From: Halorhodospira abdelmalekii
GTDB taxonomy: Bacteria > Pseudomonadota > Gammaproteobacteria > Nitrococcales > Halorhodospiraceae
Assembly: GCF_016583625.1 (NCBI RefSeq)
Contig: NZ_NRRN01000006.1
Coordinates: 1-64,000, forward strand
Direction of reading: 5' to 3'
Length of the DNA stretch: 64,000 bases
Shown here: positions 1-8,956 of the stretch, in pieces
Layout of the letters: every line of letters begins with the position of its first letter
Position numbering within the stretch: the stretch's first letter is position 1
Translations under genes and position numbers: made by a program
The notes under the pieces: model-generated
Database searches by the model: none
Seen by the model: only the letters and a program-made list of their open reading frames with translations
Told to the model about the DNA's origin: nothing

Positions 1-2
1 TG

Positions 3-188
3 CTAGCACGGTTGTTTGACCCGGATATTGAGCGGTTCACTCCGTTCAAGCGGGTCAAGGCGATCTTGCTGGAACGGACTGAGCGCCTCCGGTTGGGACT
101 GCTCAACCAGGACTCCAGTTGCTCGCCCGGTCACACCCGGGTGCTATCAACGGAGAGCGAATCACCGAATGAGCACTTTCGAGTATGA
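3..188 (+). CDS. 3' end of an unidentified gene (truncated by window edge)
   Basis: An open frame enters from the left edge and stops at 186-188, giving about 61 residues. The first 35 or so residues (starting LARLFDPDIERF) are rich in charged and leucine residues and use G/C-ending codons, as a real C-terminal helix would. The last 25 residues look less constrained. I do not recognise the family. The frame has no start inside the window, so only the C-terminus is present. It could also be a chance open frame. The stretch from 189 to 301 holds no gene, only a 14-bp tandem duplication. Confidence 0.4.
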   Translation, partial: LARLFDPDIERFTPFKRVKAILLERTERLRLGLLNQDSSCSPGHTRVLSTESESPNEHFRV

Positions 189-263
189 AATTCGGAGCAG
201 TAAAAGTGTAAAGAACAGTAAAGCGGCGTATGCTTAGGCTCGTTTCCCCGCACGCAAATCCAG

Positions 264-291
264 CCGCAGGCACGAAACCGCAGGCACGAAG
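264..291. repeat. 14-bp tandem duplication
   Basis: Two adjacent copies of CCGCAGGCACGAA(A/G) lie just downstream of the LPP20-like gene's stop codon. This is one of several short tandem duplications in this window and probably arose by replication slippage. Confidence 0.7.
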
Positions 292-301
292 GCGCTTAGA
301 G

Positions 302-1480
302 TCAGTGGTTGTTTTGGCCCGTCGCCAGTTCAATAACAAGACCGCGGAAGTCGCTGCTGAAGTGCTCAGCGACCTCTTCCAGGGCGCGGCGCTCCGCGGT
401 GGCGCGATCGGTAGCGGCGCTGCGAATCGGCCAGCGTCGTTCGGCGCGGGGCTCGCCGGCCGGGTCGAGCAGCCGCAGCGTCAGCCCGCCACGTTGCCAA
501 TACCAGCCGTCGCGCTGACCTAGATCGTCGAGTTCCAGCTCTGCTTCCAGTCGGTAGGCGTCACGACAGTTCGTTCCCTCAGCACCCTTAAAACCGGCTT
601 CGGTCACCGCCGCCTTCAAAAGTTGGGTAACTCGACCGGCGTGTTGCCCTCGCGCTTGGGTCCGAATAGGGATGGCGGCCGCTTTAGAGCCGAGCTGCGC
701 CTCCAGTAGCGACAGCTCGTAGCGCGCCGGCATACCGGCCCCGGTCAACACCCGCAGCGCTTCTTGGTGTTCGGCGCGCTGACGCTGAGCAGCCACTCCG
801 CGAGCTAGGGCAGCCAGTGACCGCAGCCGGTCGGTCGCCGCATCGGCCTGTTCCAGCGCCTGGGTGGTGACGCGATCCAGTGCGGCCATCTCTTCGCGCA
901 GTGCGCTCGCTGCCCGCTGCCGCTCGAGTACTGCTAGGACGTGGTAGTCGCCCGACTGCGGATCGCGCCACGTCTCCCCGAACTCAACCCCGCGCAGGGT
1001 CGCTGCGGTCTGCGTCTCAATCTGCCACTCCCACTGCTCGTGGGAAAAAGGGGTCTGTCCCCCATTTCTCTCCTCACCAATTGTTAGGCGTTCGTGGCGT
1101 TGCGAGATCGCTGCGACCTGCACCTTAAAGATGCGGGCAAGTTCGGCCCGGGCGTGATCTTGTGCCGACTCACGGCTCTCCGCCGAGCCTACCGCGATCA
1201 GGTAGCGTGTTCGCGGATAGGCGGCCGGTTCGGCCCCGGTGACCCACTCCGGTCTCTCTTCGGAGCGCGTATCGCCCCCGGCACAGCCGGTCGCCAATAG
1301 GACGGCTGCTGTGGCCAGTGCGGTTAGGGCAGCCAGTTTGGCCGGTACGGCCAGTACGGCCAGGAACGGCAGTCCCAGCGTTGGGTGTTGCCCCCACAAG
1401 ATCCGTTTTGCGGGCTCCTCTTCGTCACTCGGCAGGCCGCGGCTGACTCTGTAACGGGTGCAACGGGTCAATCGCATCAC
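302..1480 (-). CDS. LPP20-like outer-membrane lipoprotein
   Basis: A 392-residue predicted lipoprotein. A hydrophobic segment ends in the lipobox LATGC near residues 64-68, followed by an LPP20-type segment (YLIAVGSAESRESAQDHARAE) typical of proteobacterial envelope lipoproteins. The rest is helical and charged. The ATG overlaps the stop of the upstream COG3014-like gene by 4 bp (1477-1480), so the two are translationally coupled. The signal peptide is unusually long, with some 30 residues before the hydrophobic core. The core is coded partly by a 9-bp tandem repeat at 1337-1363, so an internal start is possible. In family context it is the third gene of an LpoB-linked envelope operon. Its biochemical role is unknown. 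Confidence 0.75.
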   Translation of the reverse strand: MMRLTRCTRYRVSRGLPSDEEEPAKRILWGQHPTLGLPFLAVLAVPAKLAALTALATAAVLLATGCAGGDTRSEERPEWVTGAEPAAYPRTRYLIAVGSAESRESAQDHARAELARIFKVQVAAISQRHERLTIGEERNGGQTPFSHEQWEWQIETQTAATLRGVEFGETWRDPQSGDYHVLAVLERQRAASALREEMAALDRVTTQALEQADAATDRLRSLAALARGVAAQRQRAEHQEALRVLTGAGMPARYELSLLEAQLGSKAAAIPIRTQARGQHAGRVTQLLKAAVTEAGFKGAEGTNCRDAYRLEAELELDDLGQRDGWYWQRGGLTLRLLDPAGEPRAERRWPIRSAATDRATAERRALEEVAEHFSSDFRGLVIELATGQNNH

Positions 1481-2823
1481 ATCCCCTCCCGGCGGGTTAC
1501 GGAGCCGGTCCGCTTCGAGACCCAGCGATCAAAGATAAAGTGATAGGTGTCGGCTGCCAACTCGATGCAGCCTAACGAGGTTCGATTTAGAGTGTGGTTG
1601 CTCGGCCCTCGGTAGACCAGTTCCAGGCAGTGTTCACCGGGCGGCAGGCTCACACGGGCCATATAGTAGCGCGCCGGCAGCATCCCCCAGGTGCGGGTGT
1701 CGGCCCGGTCGGCAGCCAGGGTGAAGATGTTCATAGCTAGGCCGGCGGCCGGGTTGACCTCGCGGGCCTGGTCAATCAGCTCTTTTTGCACCAGCAGCCG
1801 CGCCAATGCCCGCGCGACGAGCACGGCCTGTTGCTCATCGAGCAGGATGCGGGCAACGGCGTCGATGTCGTGGACCGGTTCTGCAGAGATCGCTGCTTCC
1901 GGACCGCGCAGCTCGATCGAGTGAACGGCTCGTTGCCGCGGTTCGTAGTAGGGCAGGGCGATACTGTGGATGCGTCCTTTGTCGTCCTGTACCGCCGTGC
2001 TCTGTTCGCGTCTGCGTGGGGCCAGCCCCACGCCACTGATGACGACGACGTGCGCCTGTTGTCGATGTGTCGCCGGATCAGGCCAGTCATCGAGCGCGAA
2101 GCGCTCCTGCCACTGCGCTCGTTCCTCGTCCAGGCCGAATGCATCGGCTAGGCGGAGCAGGTCCAGCTGCAGCGCCGTTGGCACCACGATCCCCAGACGT
2201 TCGCTCTGCTCCTGGTAGGCCTGTTCGGCCAGTCGGTACGCCACCAACGCTTGGTCTGGCTCACCGAGATGCTCAAAGATCAGTCCGCTGAGGTAGTGTG
2301 CGAAGGGGTCGCGCCGATAGGCTGAGCGGCTCTGCTCATCAGCCAAGCGCTGCAGGCGCAGGTCGATCCGCAGGATCTCGACCCGAGCTGCTTCGCTATC
2401 CCCCAGGTCGAGGTAGTTGAAGGCCTTGATCAGGTGCAGCAGGATACGGTCATGGGGGGCGCCGGCGTAAGCGAAAGCGGTTTCGCCTACCGTCAGACTG
2501 CCGATCTGTTCGGTCACGCTCAGCGGATCGACCTCGGCGATGGCGTTGTGTGCTGCCTCCAGTGCCTGGTTGCTCGCCTCGAACTTGCCGGCCATGCGTA
2601 GTAGAGCACCGCGGTTGAGCAAGTCGACGACGCGATCGCCGCTGCCGCCGGGGCGCTCATCGAGCAGCGTCAGGGCCCGCTGCGGATCGCCATCTTGCAC
2701 GGCCGCTTCGACGGCGGCCATCCGTTCACCGTAGGTGGTGCAGCCGGAGAGTGCAGCGCCGAGCAGCACCGCTAGGCAGAACGCTAGGCCGCTGCTGCGG
2801 GCTCGTCGCAGCGCTCGGCACAT
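1477..2823 (-). CDS. COG3014-like lipoprotein of the LpoB operon
   Basis: A 448-residue protein with a signal peptide and lipobox ALSGC near residue 28. A TPR-like helical region follows (residues about 35-230, for example DGDPQRALTLLDERP and ALVAYRLAEQAY), then a C-terminal beta-rich region. The arrangement matches the uncharacterised COG3014-type proteins that sit between lpoB and an LPP20 lipoprotein gene in several gammaproteobacteria. That context is from memory, not from a search. It lies 6 bp downstream of lpoB and overlaps the next gene, so all three are one transcription unit. A plausible role is an outer-membrane scaffold for cell-wall synthesis, but this is inferred only from LpoB. 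Confidence 0.7.
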   Translation of the reverse strand: MCRALRRARSSGLAFCLAVLLGAALSGCTTYGERMAAVEAAVQDGDPQRALTLLDERPGGSGDRVVDLLNRGALLRMAGKFEASNQALEAAHNAIAEVDPLSVTEQIGSLTVGETAFAYAGAPHDRILLHLIKAFNYLDLGDSEAARVEILRIDLRLQRLADEQSRSAYRRDPFAHYLSGLIFEHLGEPDQALVAYRLAEQAYQEQSERLGIVVPTALQLDLLRLADAFGLDEERAQWQERFALDDWPDPATHRQQAHVVVISGVGLAPRRREQSTAVQDDKGRIHSIALPYYEPRQRAVHSIELRGPEAAISAEPVHDIDAVARILLDEQQAVLVARALARLLVQKELIDQAREVNPAAGLAMNIFTLAADRADTRTWGMLPARYYMARVSLPPGEHCLELVYRGPSNHTLNRTSLGCIELAADTYHFIFDRWVSKRTGSVTRREGM

Positions 2824-2829
2824 GATCGA

Positions 2830-3492
2830 TCACGGCCGCACCGAGGCCGAGCGTATCAGCTTGCGGATCTCTTTGTTGCCGATCCAGACCTTGCGGTTAT
2901 CGGCTAAGCTGATGAGCTCCATATCGACTTGGTAGTAGCGGACCTGGCGTCTCCCCTCTTGGTCGATGATGGAGTTGATTGAGCCGAGCAGCATGAAATC
3001 GGCGCCCAACTCTTCGCCCATCGCCTTGCGGCTTTCGGCGCTGGCGTGCAGATCCTGGTCGCGGCGCTCTTCGCGGATCTGTTCGCGTTGCCGCGCATCG
3101 GCGACGAAGTCGACCCGTCCGGAGTTGATCAGCTCGCGCTGGATGTCGTTGACAAAGGTGCGGGTGTTGATGTGCTCGTGGCTGAGGTTGCGGACGCTGC
3201 CGACGATCACAGTGGGCCGCTCGCCGTGCTGGCGCTGAAAGTCACGCAGCCAGGCACGGTCGAGGGCATCGGCGACCATCTCCTCGGCGACTAAACGCGA
3301 ATCCAAGTCGTTCCATCGTCCAGAGAGGTCGTGCTCGGCATCCCGGTCGATCCGTTTGACTGAGTGGCCACAGGCCGCCAAGAGGGCGGCTATCAGGACG
3401 ATGGCAGCGACCTGACTCCAGAGCCGCGGCGCCGCCGTAAGCGGTGGCGAACTGAGGTCTGCGCGGCGGTTGTTGGATTGAGATCTGCTCAT
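2830..3492 (-). CDS. lpoB: Penicillin-binding protein activator LpoB
   Basis: A 220-residue outer-membrane lipoprotein of the LpoB family, which reaches through the peptidoglycan to stimulate PBP1b transpeptidase and glycosyltransferase activity. The signal peptide ends in lipobox LAACG (about residue 40). The conserved fold is recognisable from VIVGSVRNLSHEHINTRTF through ELGADFMLLGSINS to the C-terminal VWIGNKEIRKLI. The linker is short. It is the first gene of the lpoB / COG3014-like / LPP20-like operon on the minus strand. The call rests on the family pattern. No partner PBP gene is in the window. Confidence 0.88.
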   Translation of the reverse strand: MSRSQSNNRRADLSSPPLTAAPRLWSQVAAIVLIAALLAACGHSVKRIDRDAEHDLSGRWNDLDSRLVAEEMVADALDRAWLRDFQRQHGERPTVIVGSVRNLSHEHINTRTFVNDIQRELINSGRVDFVADARQREQIREERRDQDLHASAESRKAMGEELGADFMLLGSINSIIDQEGRRQVRYYQVDMELISLADNRKVWIGNKEIRKLIRSASVRP

Positions 3493-3588
3493 GGCGCTGT
3501 GCTGTTAGCTGAGTTCTCGGCACTGAGGCGAATCAAGGTCCGGCAGGGAGGGAGTGCACTGCCCGCCAACCTAGCCCATTCCCTTGAG

Positions 3589-3636
3589 TTTGGCAACGCA
3601 TTTGGCAATGCGCTTGGCAATGCGCTTGGCAATGAG
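3589..3636. repeat. 12-bp tandem repeat, four copies
   Basis: Four consecutive units of YTTGGCAAYGMR lie between the divergent edge of lpoB (starts at 3492, minus) and the end of dsbB (3671). A fifth, degraded unit follows at 3637-3648. There is no convincing coding context. The unit length is a multiple of three and resembles other 12-bp repeats at 10087 and 61452. Confidence 0.85.
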
Positions 3637-3670
3637 TCTGGTATTGGCAAGGGGCGGTGCTTAAACGAGC

Positions 3671-4225
3671 CTAGCCTGTCCGTCGCCGGTCGCCGCTCTG
3701 ACTGCCAGCGGTTCGGCCCGCGGCGCGGAGAGTCCGGAGGATGGCATAGACCGACACCCCCCCCAGCGTCACAAAACCGATCCAGCTTGCGATCGGCAGC
3801 GGTATGCCGAACAGCGCGGCGGCCTCGGCACAGTCGGTATTGCCGGTGACTAACTCGATTAAGACCTCACGCCACGGCAAAAGCTGTAGCATGACCTCGG
3901 GACTCATGCCGCAGTCGACGACGTCTGGATTCCACATCACGTAGAGGTGGCGCGTTGCCACCGCGATGCCGCCTAGCGCCGTCGTTAGCAACGCCCCGAG
4001 CAACACCCACAGTCCCCAACGGCGGCGCGGCCAGAGCAGGAAACCGAGCAGCGCGATCAGCATCAACAGCGCCAAGATTCCCCGCTGGGTCCAGCACAGC
4101 GAGCACGGCACCAGCCCTCCCCAGTGTTCCGCAGCGGCGACGACGGCGCCGGCGAGCGCCGCCACCAGTGCGACCCCCCCCAGCAGGCGGCGGCTGCGAG
4201 TGCTGATCTCATCAAGCGTGTGCAT
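3671..4225 (-). CDS. dsbB: Disulfide bond formation protein DsbB
   Basis: Inner-membrane quinone reductase that reoxidises periplasmic DsbA. From the chosen ATG (4225) the protein has 184 residues, four hydrophobic helices, the first redox pair C41-S-L-C44 after helix 1, and the second periplasmic pair C105 and C132 between helices 3 and 4. The PCSLCWTQR motif is diagnostic. A GTG 18 bp upstream is in frame, but the ATG has an AGGAG-like site in front and gives the expected short cytoplasmic N-terminus. There is no dsbA nearby. The gene is followed by ruvB on the same strand, after a gap. Confidence 0.88.
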   Translation of the reverse strand: MHTLDEISTRSRRLLGGVALVAALAGAVVAAAEHWGGLVPCSLCWTQRGILALLMLIALLGFLLWPRRRWGLWVLLGALLTTALGGIAVATRHLYVMWNPDVVDCGMSPEVMLQLLPWREVLIELVTGNTDCAEAAALFGIPLPIASWIGFVTLGGVSVYAILRTLRAAGRTAGSQSGDRRRTG

Positions 4226-4306
4226 AACAGCCCCACTCCTCACTCTGCTTAACTGTTTAAGGCCGCTTGCGCGAAAAGCCCCGCTTTCCTGGAGCGGAGG
4301 GGGGGG

Positions 4307-5365
4307 TCAACCGGAGAATAGGTCCGGAGTGGCCCCGCTGCTCGGTTCGAGCCCCAGGAGCGCGTAGGTATGGGTCGTTGCCGTGCGACCACGCGGGGTG
4401 CGCATCAGGTAGCCCTCCTGGATCAGGTAAGGTTCGACGACATCCTCAAGGGTGCCACGCTCCTCGCCGATGGCGGTCGCCAGATTGTCGAGCCCAACCG
4501 GACCGCCGCCGAACTTATGCACCAGTGCTTGGAGCAGGCGATGATCCTGCTCGTCGAGGCCGTGTCGATCGACATTCAACATCTCCATCGCCTCAGCCGC
4601 GACCTCAGCAGTGATCTGCCCATCGGCGCGCACCTCGGCAAAGTCGCGCACCCGGCGCAGTAGGCGGTTGGCTACCCGCGGGGTGCCGCGTGCCCGGCGG
4701 GCGATCTCCGCCGCCCCGGCGGCAACGGTCGTCACGCCGAGACGCTGTGCGGAACGTTCGACGATCGCGGTCAACTCACTGACCGGATAGTAGGCGAGCC
4801 GTTGCACGATGCCGAAGCGATCACGCAGCGGCGAGGTCAGGAGACCGGCGCGGGTGGTTGCACCGACCAGAGTAAACGGGGGCAGTTCGAGCTTGATGGA
4901 GCGAGCCGCCGGCCCCTCGCCGATGACGATATCGATGCGAAAGTCCTCCATCGCTGGATAAAGAACCTCCTCGACGACCGCCGAGAGACGGTGGATCTCA
5001 TCGATAAAGAGGACATCGCCCGGCTCAAGGTTGGTTAAGATGGCGGCGAGATCACCGGGACGGTCGAGCACCGGGCCGGAGGTTTGGCGCAGGTTCGCCC
5101 CCATCTCGTGAGCGACGATGTAGGCGAGCGTCGTCTTACCGAGCCCCGGTGGGCCGAAGAGCAGGGTGTGATCGAGCGGTTCGCTGCGGCCGCGGGCTGC
5201 CTGGATAAAGATCTCGAGCTGACCGCGCACCCCGTGCTGACCGATGTACTCGGCGAGCGAATGCGGCCGCAGGGCGCGCTCCAATACCGCCTCTTGCCCC
5301 TGTTCGGAGGCGCCGTTGACGATACGCCCGGAGGCGGATGGCAGTTGCTGATCTGCGCTGAGCAT
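4307..5365 (-). CDS. ruvB: Holliday junction branch migration helicase RuvB
   Basis: A 352-residue AAA+ ATPase that, with RuvA, drives Holliday junction branch migration in recombination and repair. Walker A is GPPGLGKTT, Walker B is FIDEIHRL, sensor 1 is VGATTRAG, and the C-terminal winged helix contains [11 protein letters not shown] and [13 protein letters not shown]. Its length is normal. It starts 9 bp after the end of ruvA, so yebC-ruvC-ruvA-ruvB reads as one operon. The N-terminus has a usual 20-residue flexible lead. Confidence 0.97.
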   Translation of the reverse strand: MLSADQQLPSASGRIVNGASEQGQEAVLERALRPHSLAEYIGQHGVRGQLEIFIQAARGRSEPLDHTLLFGPPGLGKTTLAYIVAHEMGANLRQTSGPVLDRPGDLAAILTNLEPGDVLFIDEIHRLSAVVEEVLYPAMEDFRIDIVIGEGPAARSIKLELPPFTLVGATTRAGLLTSPLRDRFGIVQRLAYYPVSELTAIVERSAQRLGVTTVAAGAAEIARRARGTPRVANRLLRRVRDFAEVRADGQITAEVAAEAMEMLNVDRHGLDEQDHRLLQALVHKFGGGPVGLDNLATAIGEERGTLEDVVEPYLIQEGYLMRTPRGRTATTHTYALLGLEPSSGATPDLFSG

Positions 5366-5374
5366 GGCTCGATT

Positions 5375-6010
5375 TTACCCGCTCCGACCGGCGAGGCTGC
5401 GTTGCAGGGCGCGGCGAATGATCGTCTCGCAGCTCATCTCGTCTGTGGCCACGCTGCGGGCCATGCGGACGGCCTCGGCCGGCTTGTAGCCGAGCGCCTG
5501 CAGCCCGTCGACCGCCTGTTCGAACTCGCTGCTGCCGGGAAAGGAGGCAGTGGCATCGTCAGCGGCGCTCGCCCCGTCCACCGCAGCGGCATCGGCGCTC
5601 CAACCGAGGCCTTCGAGGCGATCGCGCAGCTCGACGATCAGCCGCTCGGCGGTCTTGCGGCCGACCCCGGGGATGGCGGTGAGGCGCTTGGCGTCGTCGT
5701 CGCGCACGCAGCGTATCAGCTCCCGGCCATCGAGCCCGGAGAGCAGCGCTAAGGCCAGTTTCGGGCCGACTCCAGAGATGCGAATAAGGCGTCGAAAGAG
5801 ATCGCGTTCGTTGCGGTTGCAAAAGCCGTAGAGGGTGAAGCCGTCCTCGCGCACGCTCAAGTGGGTGTGGAGGGTGACCTCTTGGCCCCGCTCTGGGAGC
5901 TGTTCGTGGGTCGAGAGGGGGGCATCGAGCTCGTAGCCGACGCCGCCGACATCGAGGATCAGCGCCGGCGGGCGCTGATCGAGGAGGCGGCCGCGCAGCT
6001 GCGTGATCAT
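5375..6010 (-). CDS. ruvA: Holliday junction DNA-binding protein RuvA
   Basis: A 211-residue tetrameric junction-binding subunit. The N-terminal OB domain begins [15 protein letters not shown]. Two helix-hairpin-helix motifs follow ([15 protein letters not shown] and [18 protein letters not shown]), and the C-terminal RuvB-binding domain contains EAVRMARSV. The linker between domains II and III carries a short acidic/alanine stretch typical of the family. Its ATG overlaps the ruvC stop by 4 bp, so translation is coupled. Confidence 0.96.
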   Translation of the reverse strand: MITQLRGRLLDQRPPALILDVGGVGYELDAPLSTHEQLPERGQEVTLHTHLSVREDGFTLYGFCNRNERDLFRRLIRISGVGPKLALALLSGLDGRELIRCVRDDDAKRLTAIPGVGRKTAERLIVELRDRLEGLGWSADAAAVDGASAADDATASFPGSSEFEQAVDGLQALGYKPAEAVRMARSVATDEMSCETIIRRALQRSLAGRSG

Positions 6011-6519
6011 CGGTTCGACCCCGCGCTTGCAGCGGCCGCCTGAGCGATCGGGGAGCGGCGGTGGTGGGCATGACAGAGGGCAACGGCGAGGGCATCGGCG
6101 GCGTCCTCGGCCGGCTGGGTGCGCAGCCCGAGCAGGACGCGCACCATGTAGCCGATCTGCTGTTTGTCGGCGCGGCCGCGGCCGACGATGGCCTGTTTGA
6201 TCTGCGCCGGGGCGTACTCGGCGATCGGCAGCACGGCGCCGACGCAGGCCGTCAGCGCGGCGCCACGGGCGTGGCCGAGCTTGAGCGCGGTATCGGCGTT
6301 GCGGTGGACGAAGACGCGCTCCAAGACGACCTCATCAGGGTGGTGCAGGGCGATGACCTCGCCGATGCCGCGGTGGATGGCGCCGAGGCGTTCGGCGAGC
6401 GGTGCGGTGCGGGCAAGGCGCAGGGTGCCCTCGGCAATGAGCCGCAGCGGTTCACCGAGTTCGATGATGCCGTAGCCGGTCACTCGGGAGCCGGGGTCGA
6501 TGCCGAGAATGCGAGTCAT
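6007..6519 (-). CDS. ruvC: Holliday junction resolvase RuvC
   Basis: A 170-residue endonuclease that resolves Holliday junctions in complex with RuvAB. The family start [17 protein letters not shown] carries the first catalytic Asp (D7). [11 protein letters not shown] carries a catalytic Glu, and the C-terminal [15 protein letters not shown] contains the final acidic pair. Length is standard. It lies 90 bp downstream of yebC and overlaps ruvA. Confidence 0.96.
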   Translation of the reverse strand: MTRILGIDPGSRVTGYGIIELGEPLRLIAEGTLRLARTAPLAERLGAIHRGIGEVIALHHPDEVVLERVFVHRNADTALKLGHARGAALTACVGAVLPIAEYAPAQIKQAIVGRGRADKQQIGYMVRVLLGLRTQPAEDAADALAVALCHAHHRRSPIAQAAAASAGSNR

Positions 6520-6609
6520 CTGCCCTCTGTCGCTCGCTCTTGCAGTGTGTGATTGTCGTCGCCCGGTGTGGCTGCCGCTGTGCTGACGGCTTGCTCTGGC
6601 CGGTTGTGT

Positions 6610-7353
6610 CTACTCGGCTGCGAAGGCCTCCTCCGGCAGCTCGGCGTTGGTATAGACGCTCTGGACATCGTCGAGGTCTTCCAGGCGGTCGATCAGCTTG
6701 GCGGTCTTCTCGGCGTCGTCGCCGGCAACCGGCACGGTTAGATCGGGTCGCTGGGTGATATCGGCGGCGGCCGGCTCGAGCCCGGCGGCAAGCAAGGCCT
6801 CGCGCACCGTATGATAACTCGCCGGTGCGGTCAGCACCTCGGTCGAGCCGTCTTCGTTCTCGACGAGGTCGTCGGCGCCGGCCTCAAGGGCGACCTCTAG
6901 CACCTGTTCGCTGTCGGTCTCAGGTGCGAAGAGCAGCACGCCGCACTCCTGAAAGAGGTAGGCGACCGAGTTGTCGGTGCCGAGTTTGCCGCCGTGTTTG
7001 GTGAAGGCGTGACGCACCTCGGAGACGGTGCGGTTGCGGTTATCGGTCATGCAGTCGACCATGATGGCGGTGCCGCCGGGACCGTACCCCTCATAGCGGA
7101 TCTCTTCGTAGTGGTCGGTCTCCTCTAGACCGGCGCCCTTCTTGATGGCGGCATCGGCGCGATCTTTCGGCAGGTTGACGGCGAAGGCGCGGTCTAAGGC
7201 AAGGCGCAGTCGGGCGTTGGTCTCCGGATCGGGGCCGCCGATGCGTGCCGCGACAGTGATCTCCCGGATATGCTTAGTGAAAATCTTGGCACGCTTGGCG
7301 TCCTGTGCCGCCTTACGGTGCTTGATGTTCGCCCATTTGCTGTGTCCGGCCAT
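6610..7353 (-). CDS. yebC: YebC/PmpR-family protein
   Basis: A 247-residue protein of the YebC family (TACO1 relatives), described as a transcriptional regulator or translation-assisting factor. It starts MAGHSKWANIKHRKAAQD and contains GYGPGGTAIMVDCMTDN and the middle-domain signature GTDNSVAYLFQECGVL, all conserved. It is the usual gene upstream of ruvC and likely heads the operon. A candidate promoter region lies in 7354-7524, shared with divergent pabB, but I could not pick out a convincing -35/-10 pair there. Confidence 0.95.
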   Translation of the reverse strand: MAGHSKWANIKHRKAAQDAKRAKIFTKHIREITVAARIGGPDPETNARLRLALDRAFAVNLPKDRADAAIKKGAGLEETDHYEEIRYEGYGPGGTAIMVDCMTDNRNRTVSEVRHAFTKHGGKLGTDNSVAYLFQECGVLLFAPETDSEQVLEVALEAGADDLVENEDGSTEVLTAPASYHTVREALLAAGLEPAAADITQRPDLTVPVAGDDAEKTAKLIDRLEDLDDVQSVYTNAELPEEAFAAE

Positions 7354-7524
7354 GGCGCTGGGGGGCTCCTCGCTGCTGCCTCAGTGGACTTTGCTCACTC
7401 CTAAACGGGCAATTGTATCATCATAAATTGTTGCAAACGTAGCGCACTTTCACCACTCTCCGCAGTCAATCTAGCTTGTCTTGACGGTTTCCGCCTTTTC
7501 AGCGGGAGTAGTTGATCGTCTGCG

Positions 7525-8940
7525 ATGCCTATGCCAGCACAACCGCAACCGCTGCACTACGAGAGCCTGCCCTATATCGGTGATGCCCGGGCTGCGCTGG
7601 CCGCCCTCGGTAATGAGCCGTGGTCGGCGTGGCTCGACTCCGGGTATCCGGGCCTCGGCCACGGCCGCTTCGATATCCTGGTTGCCCGCCCGGTGGCCAC
7701 CCTATTTGCCCGTGGCGGTGTCACGCAGCTGCGTGAGCAGGGGCGCTGTCGACTGCTGCGCGGCGATCCGATCGCCCATCTTCAAGCCTGGCTCGCGCAG
7801 CGCCCGGCGGTGGCGAGCGATCCGCAGCTGCCCTTCGTCGGCGGTGCGCTCGGCTACTTCTCTTACGATCTAGGGCGACGCCTGCTCCGGGTTGCCGGTG
7901 CGTCTTCGAGCCTGCCCGAGATGGCGGTCGGCTTCTACGAGTCGGCCATCGTCACCGATCATCAGCAGCGGAGTAGTGTGGCGGTGGGTTCGCGTCTCGA
8001 TCGGGCGTGGCTGCGCAGCGTCGTGCGCCGCTTACAACGGCGGCGGCGCAACGCGGAGCCGTGTGGAGGGGGGGGAGGCGCCTCGCCGCCGCTGCTGGGT
8101 GAGACCCTTGCCGAGCCGGATCGGGCCGGCTACCTGAACGCCTTTCAACGCGTTCAGGACTACCTACACGCCGGCGACTGCTACCAAATTAACCTAGCGC
8201 GTCGCTTTCGCGCCGCCTATCGCGGCGATCCGCAGCAGGCCTATTTGGCCCTGCGCCAGCGTGCGCCGGCCCCCTTCGGGGCGTGGCTGCGCTGGCCCGG
8301 TCACGCCGTGCTCAGCCTCTCGCCGGAGCGCTTTATCGCCGTCGATGAGGCCGGGCAAGTGCTGACGCAGCCGATCAAGGGGACTCGCCCGCGCGGGCAC
8401 GATGCGCCGAGCGATGAGGCGCAGCGCCGAGCACTCTGTGCCAGTGCTAAAGAGCGCGCCGAGAACGTGATGATCGTCGATCTGCTGCGCAACGACCTCG
8501 GCAAACACTGCATTCCGGGGACGGTGCGCGTGCCTGAACTCTGTCAACCGCACCGCTTTGCCACCGTCCACCACCTGATCAGCACGGTGACCGGCACGCT
8601 CGCCGCGCCCGCCTCGCCGCTCGATCTGCTGCGCGACGCTCTACCTGGAGGCTCGGTGACCGGCGCCCCGAAACGCCGTGCGGTCGAGATCATCGAGGCG
8701 CTTGAGCCGGGGCCGCGCGGTCTCTACTGCGGGACGATCGGCTATATCGGTGCCGATGGCCGGATGGATAGCAACATCGCCATCCGTACCGCTGTCTGCG
8801 CGCGCGGGCAGCTGACTTACTGGGCGGGCGGCGCGGTTGTGGTCGACTCGACTGCCACTGCCGAGTTCCAGGAGACGCTGGATAAGGCGGCCGCCTTTCT
8901 CGGCGCGTGCGCGGGCGGTGCGGGGCAGCGACAGCGCTGA
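7525..8940 (+). CDS. pabB: Aminodeoxychorismate synthase component I
   Basis: A 471-residue chorismate-using enzyme that makes 4-amino-4-deoxychorismate for folate synthesis, with glutamine-derived ammonia from PabA (not in this window). The N-terminal anthranilate-synthase-I-like region is followed by the catalytic core with YLHAGDCYQINLARRF, KGTRPRG, ENVMIVDLLRNDLG, LPGGSVTGAPKRRAVEII and YCGTIGYI. A glycine run near residue 190 is a small low-complexity insertion. The C-terminus ends in a basic tail. TrpE is a relative, but the PIKGTRPRG type motif favours PabB. Confidence 0.92.
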   Translation: MPMPAQPQPLHYESLPYIGDARAALAALGNEPWSAWLDSGYPGLGHGRFDILVARPVATLFARGGVTQLREQGRCRLLRGDPIAHLQAWLAQRPAVASDPQLPFVGGALGYFSYDLGRRLLRVAGASSSLPEMAVGFYESAIVTDHQQRSSVAVGSRLDRAWLRSVVRRLQRRRRNAEPCGGGGGASPPLLGETLAEPDRAGYLNAFQRVQDYLHAGDCYQINLARRFRAAYRGDPQQAYLALRQRAPAPFGAWLRWPGHAVLSLSPERFIAVDEAGQVLTQPIKGTRPRGHDAPSDEAQRRALCASAKERAENVMIVDLLRNDLGKHCIPGTVRVPELCQPHRFATVHHLISTVTGTLAAPASPLDLLRDALPGGSVTGAPKRRAVEIIEALEPGPRGLYCGTIGYIGADGRMDSNIAIRTAVCARGQLTYWAGGAVVVDSTATAEFQETLDKAAAFLGACAGGAGQRQR

Positions 8941-8956
8941 TGCCGCTGCTGAGCGA

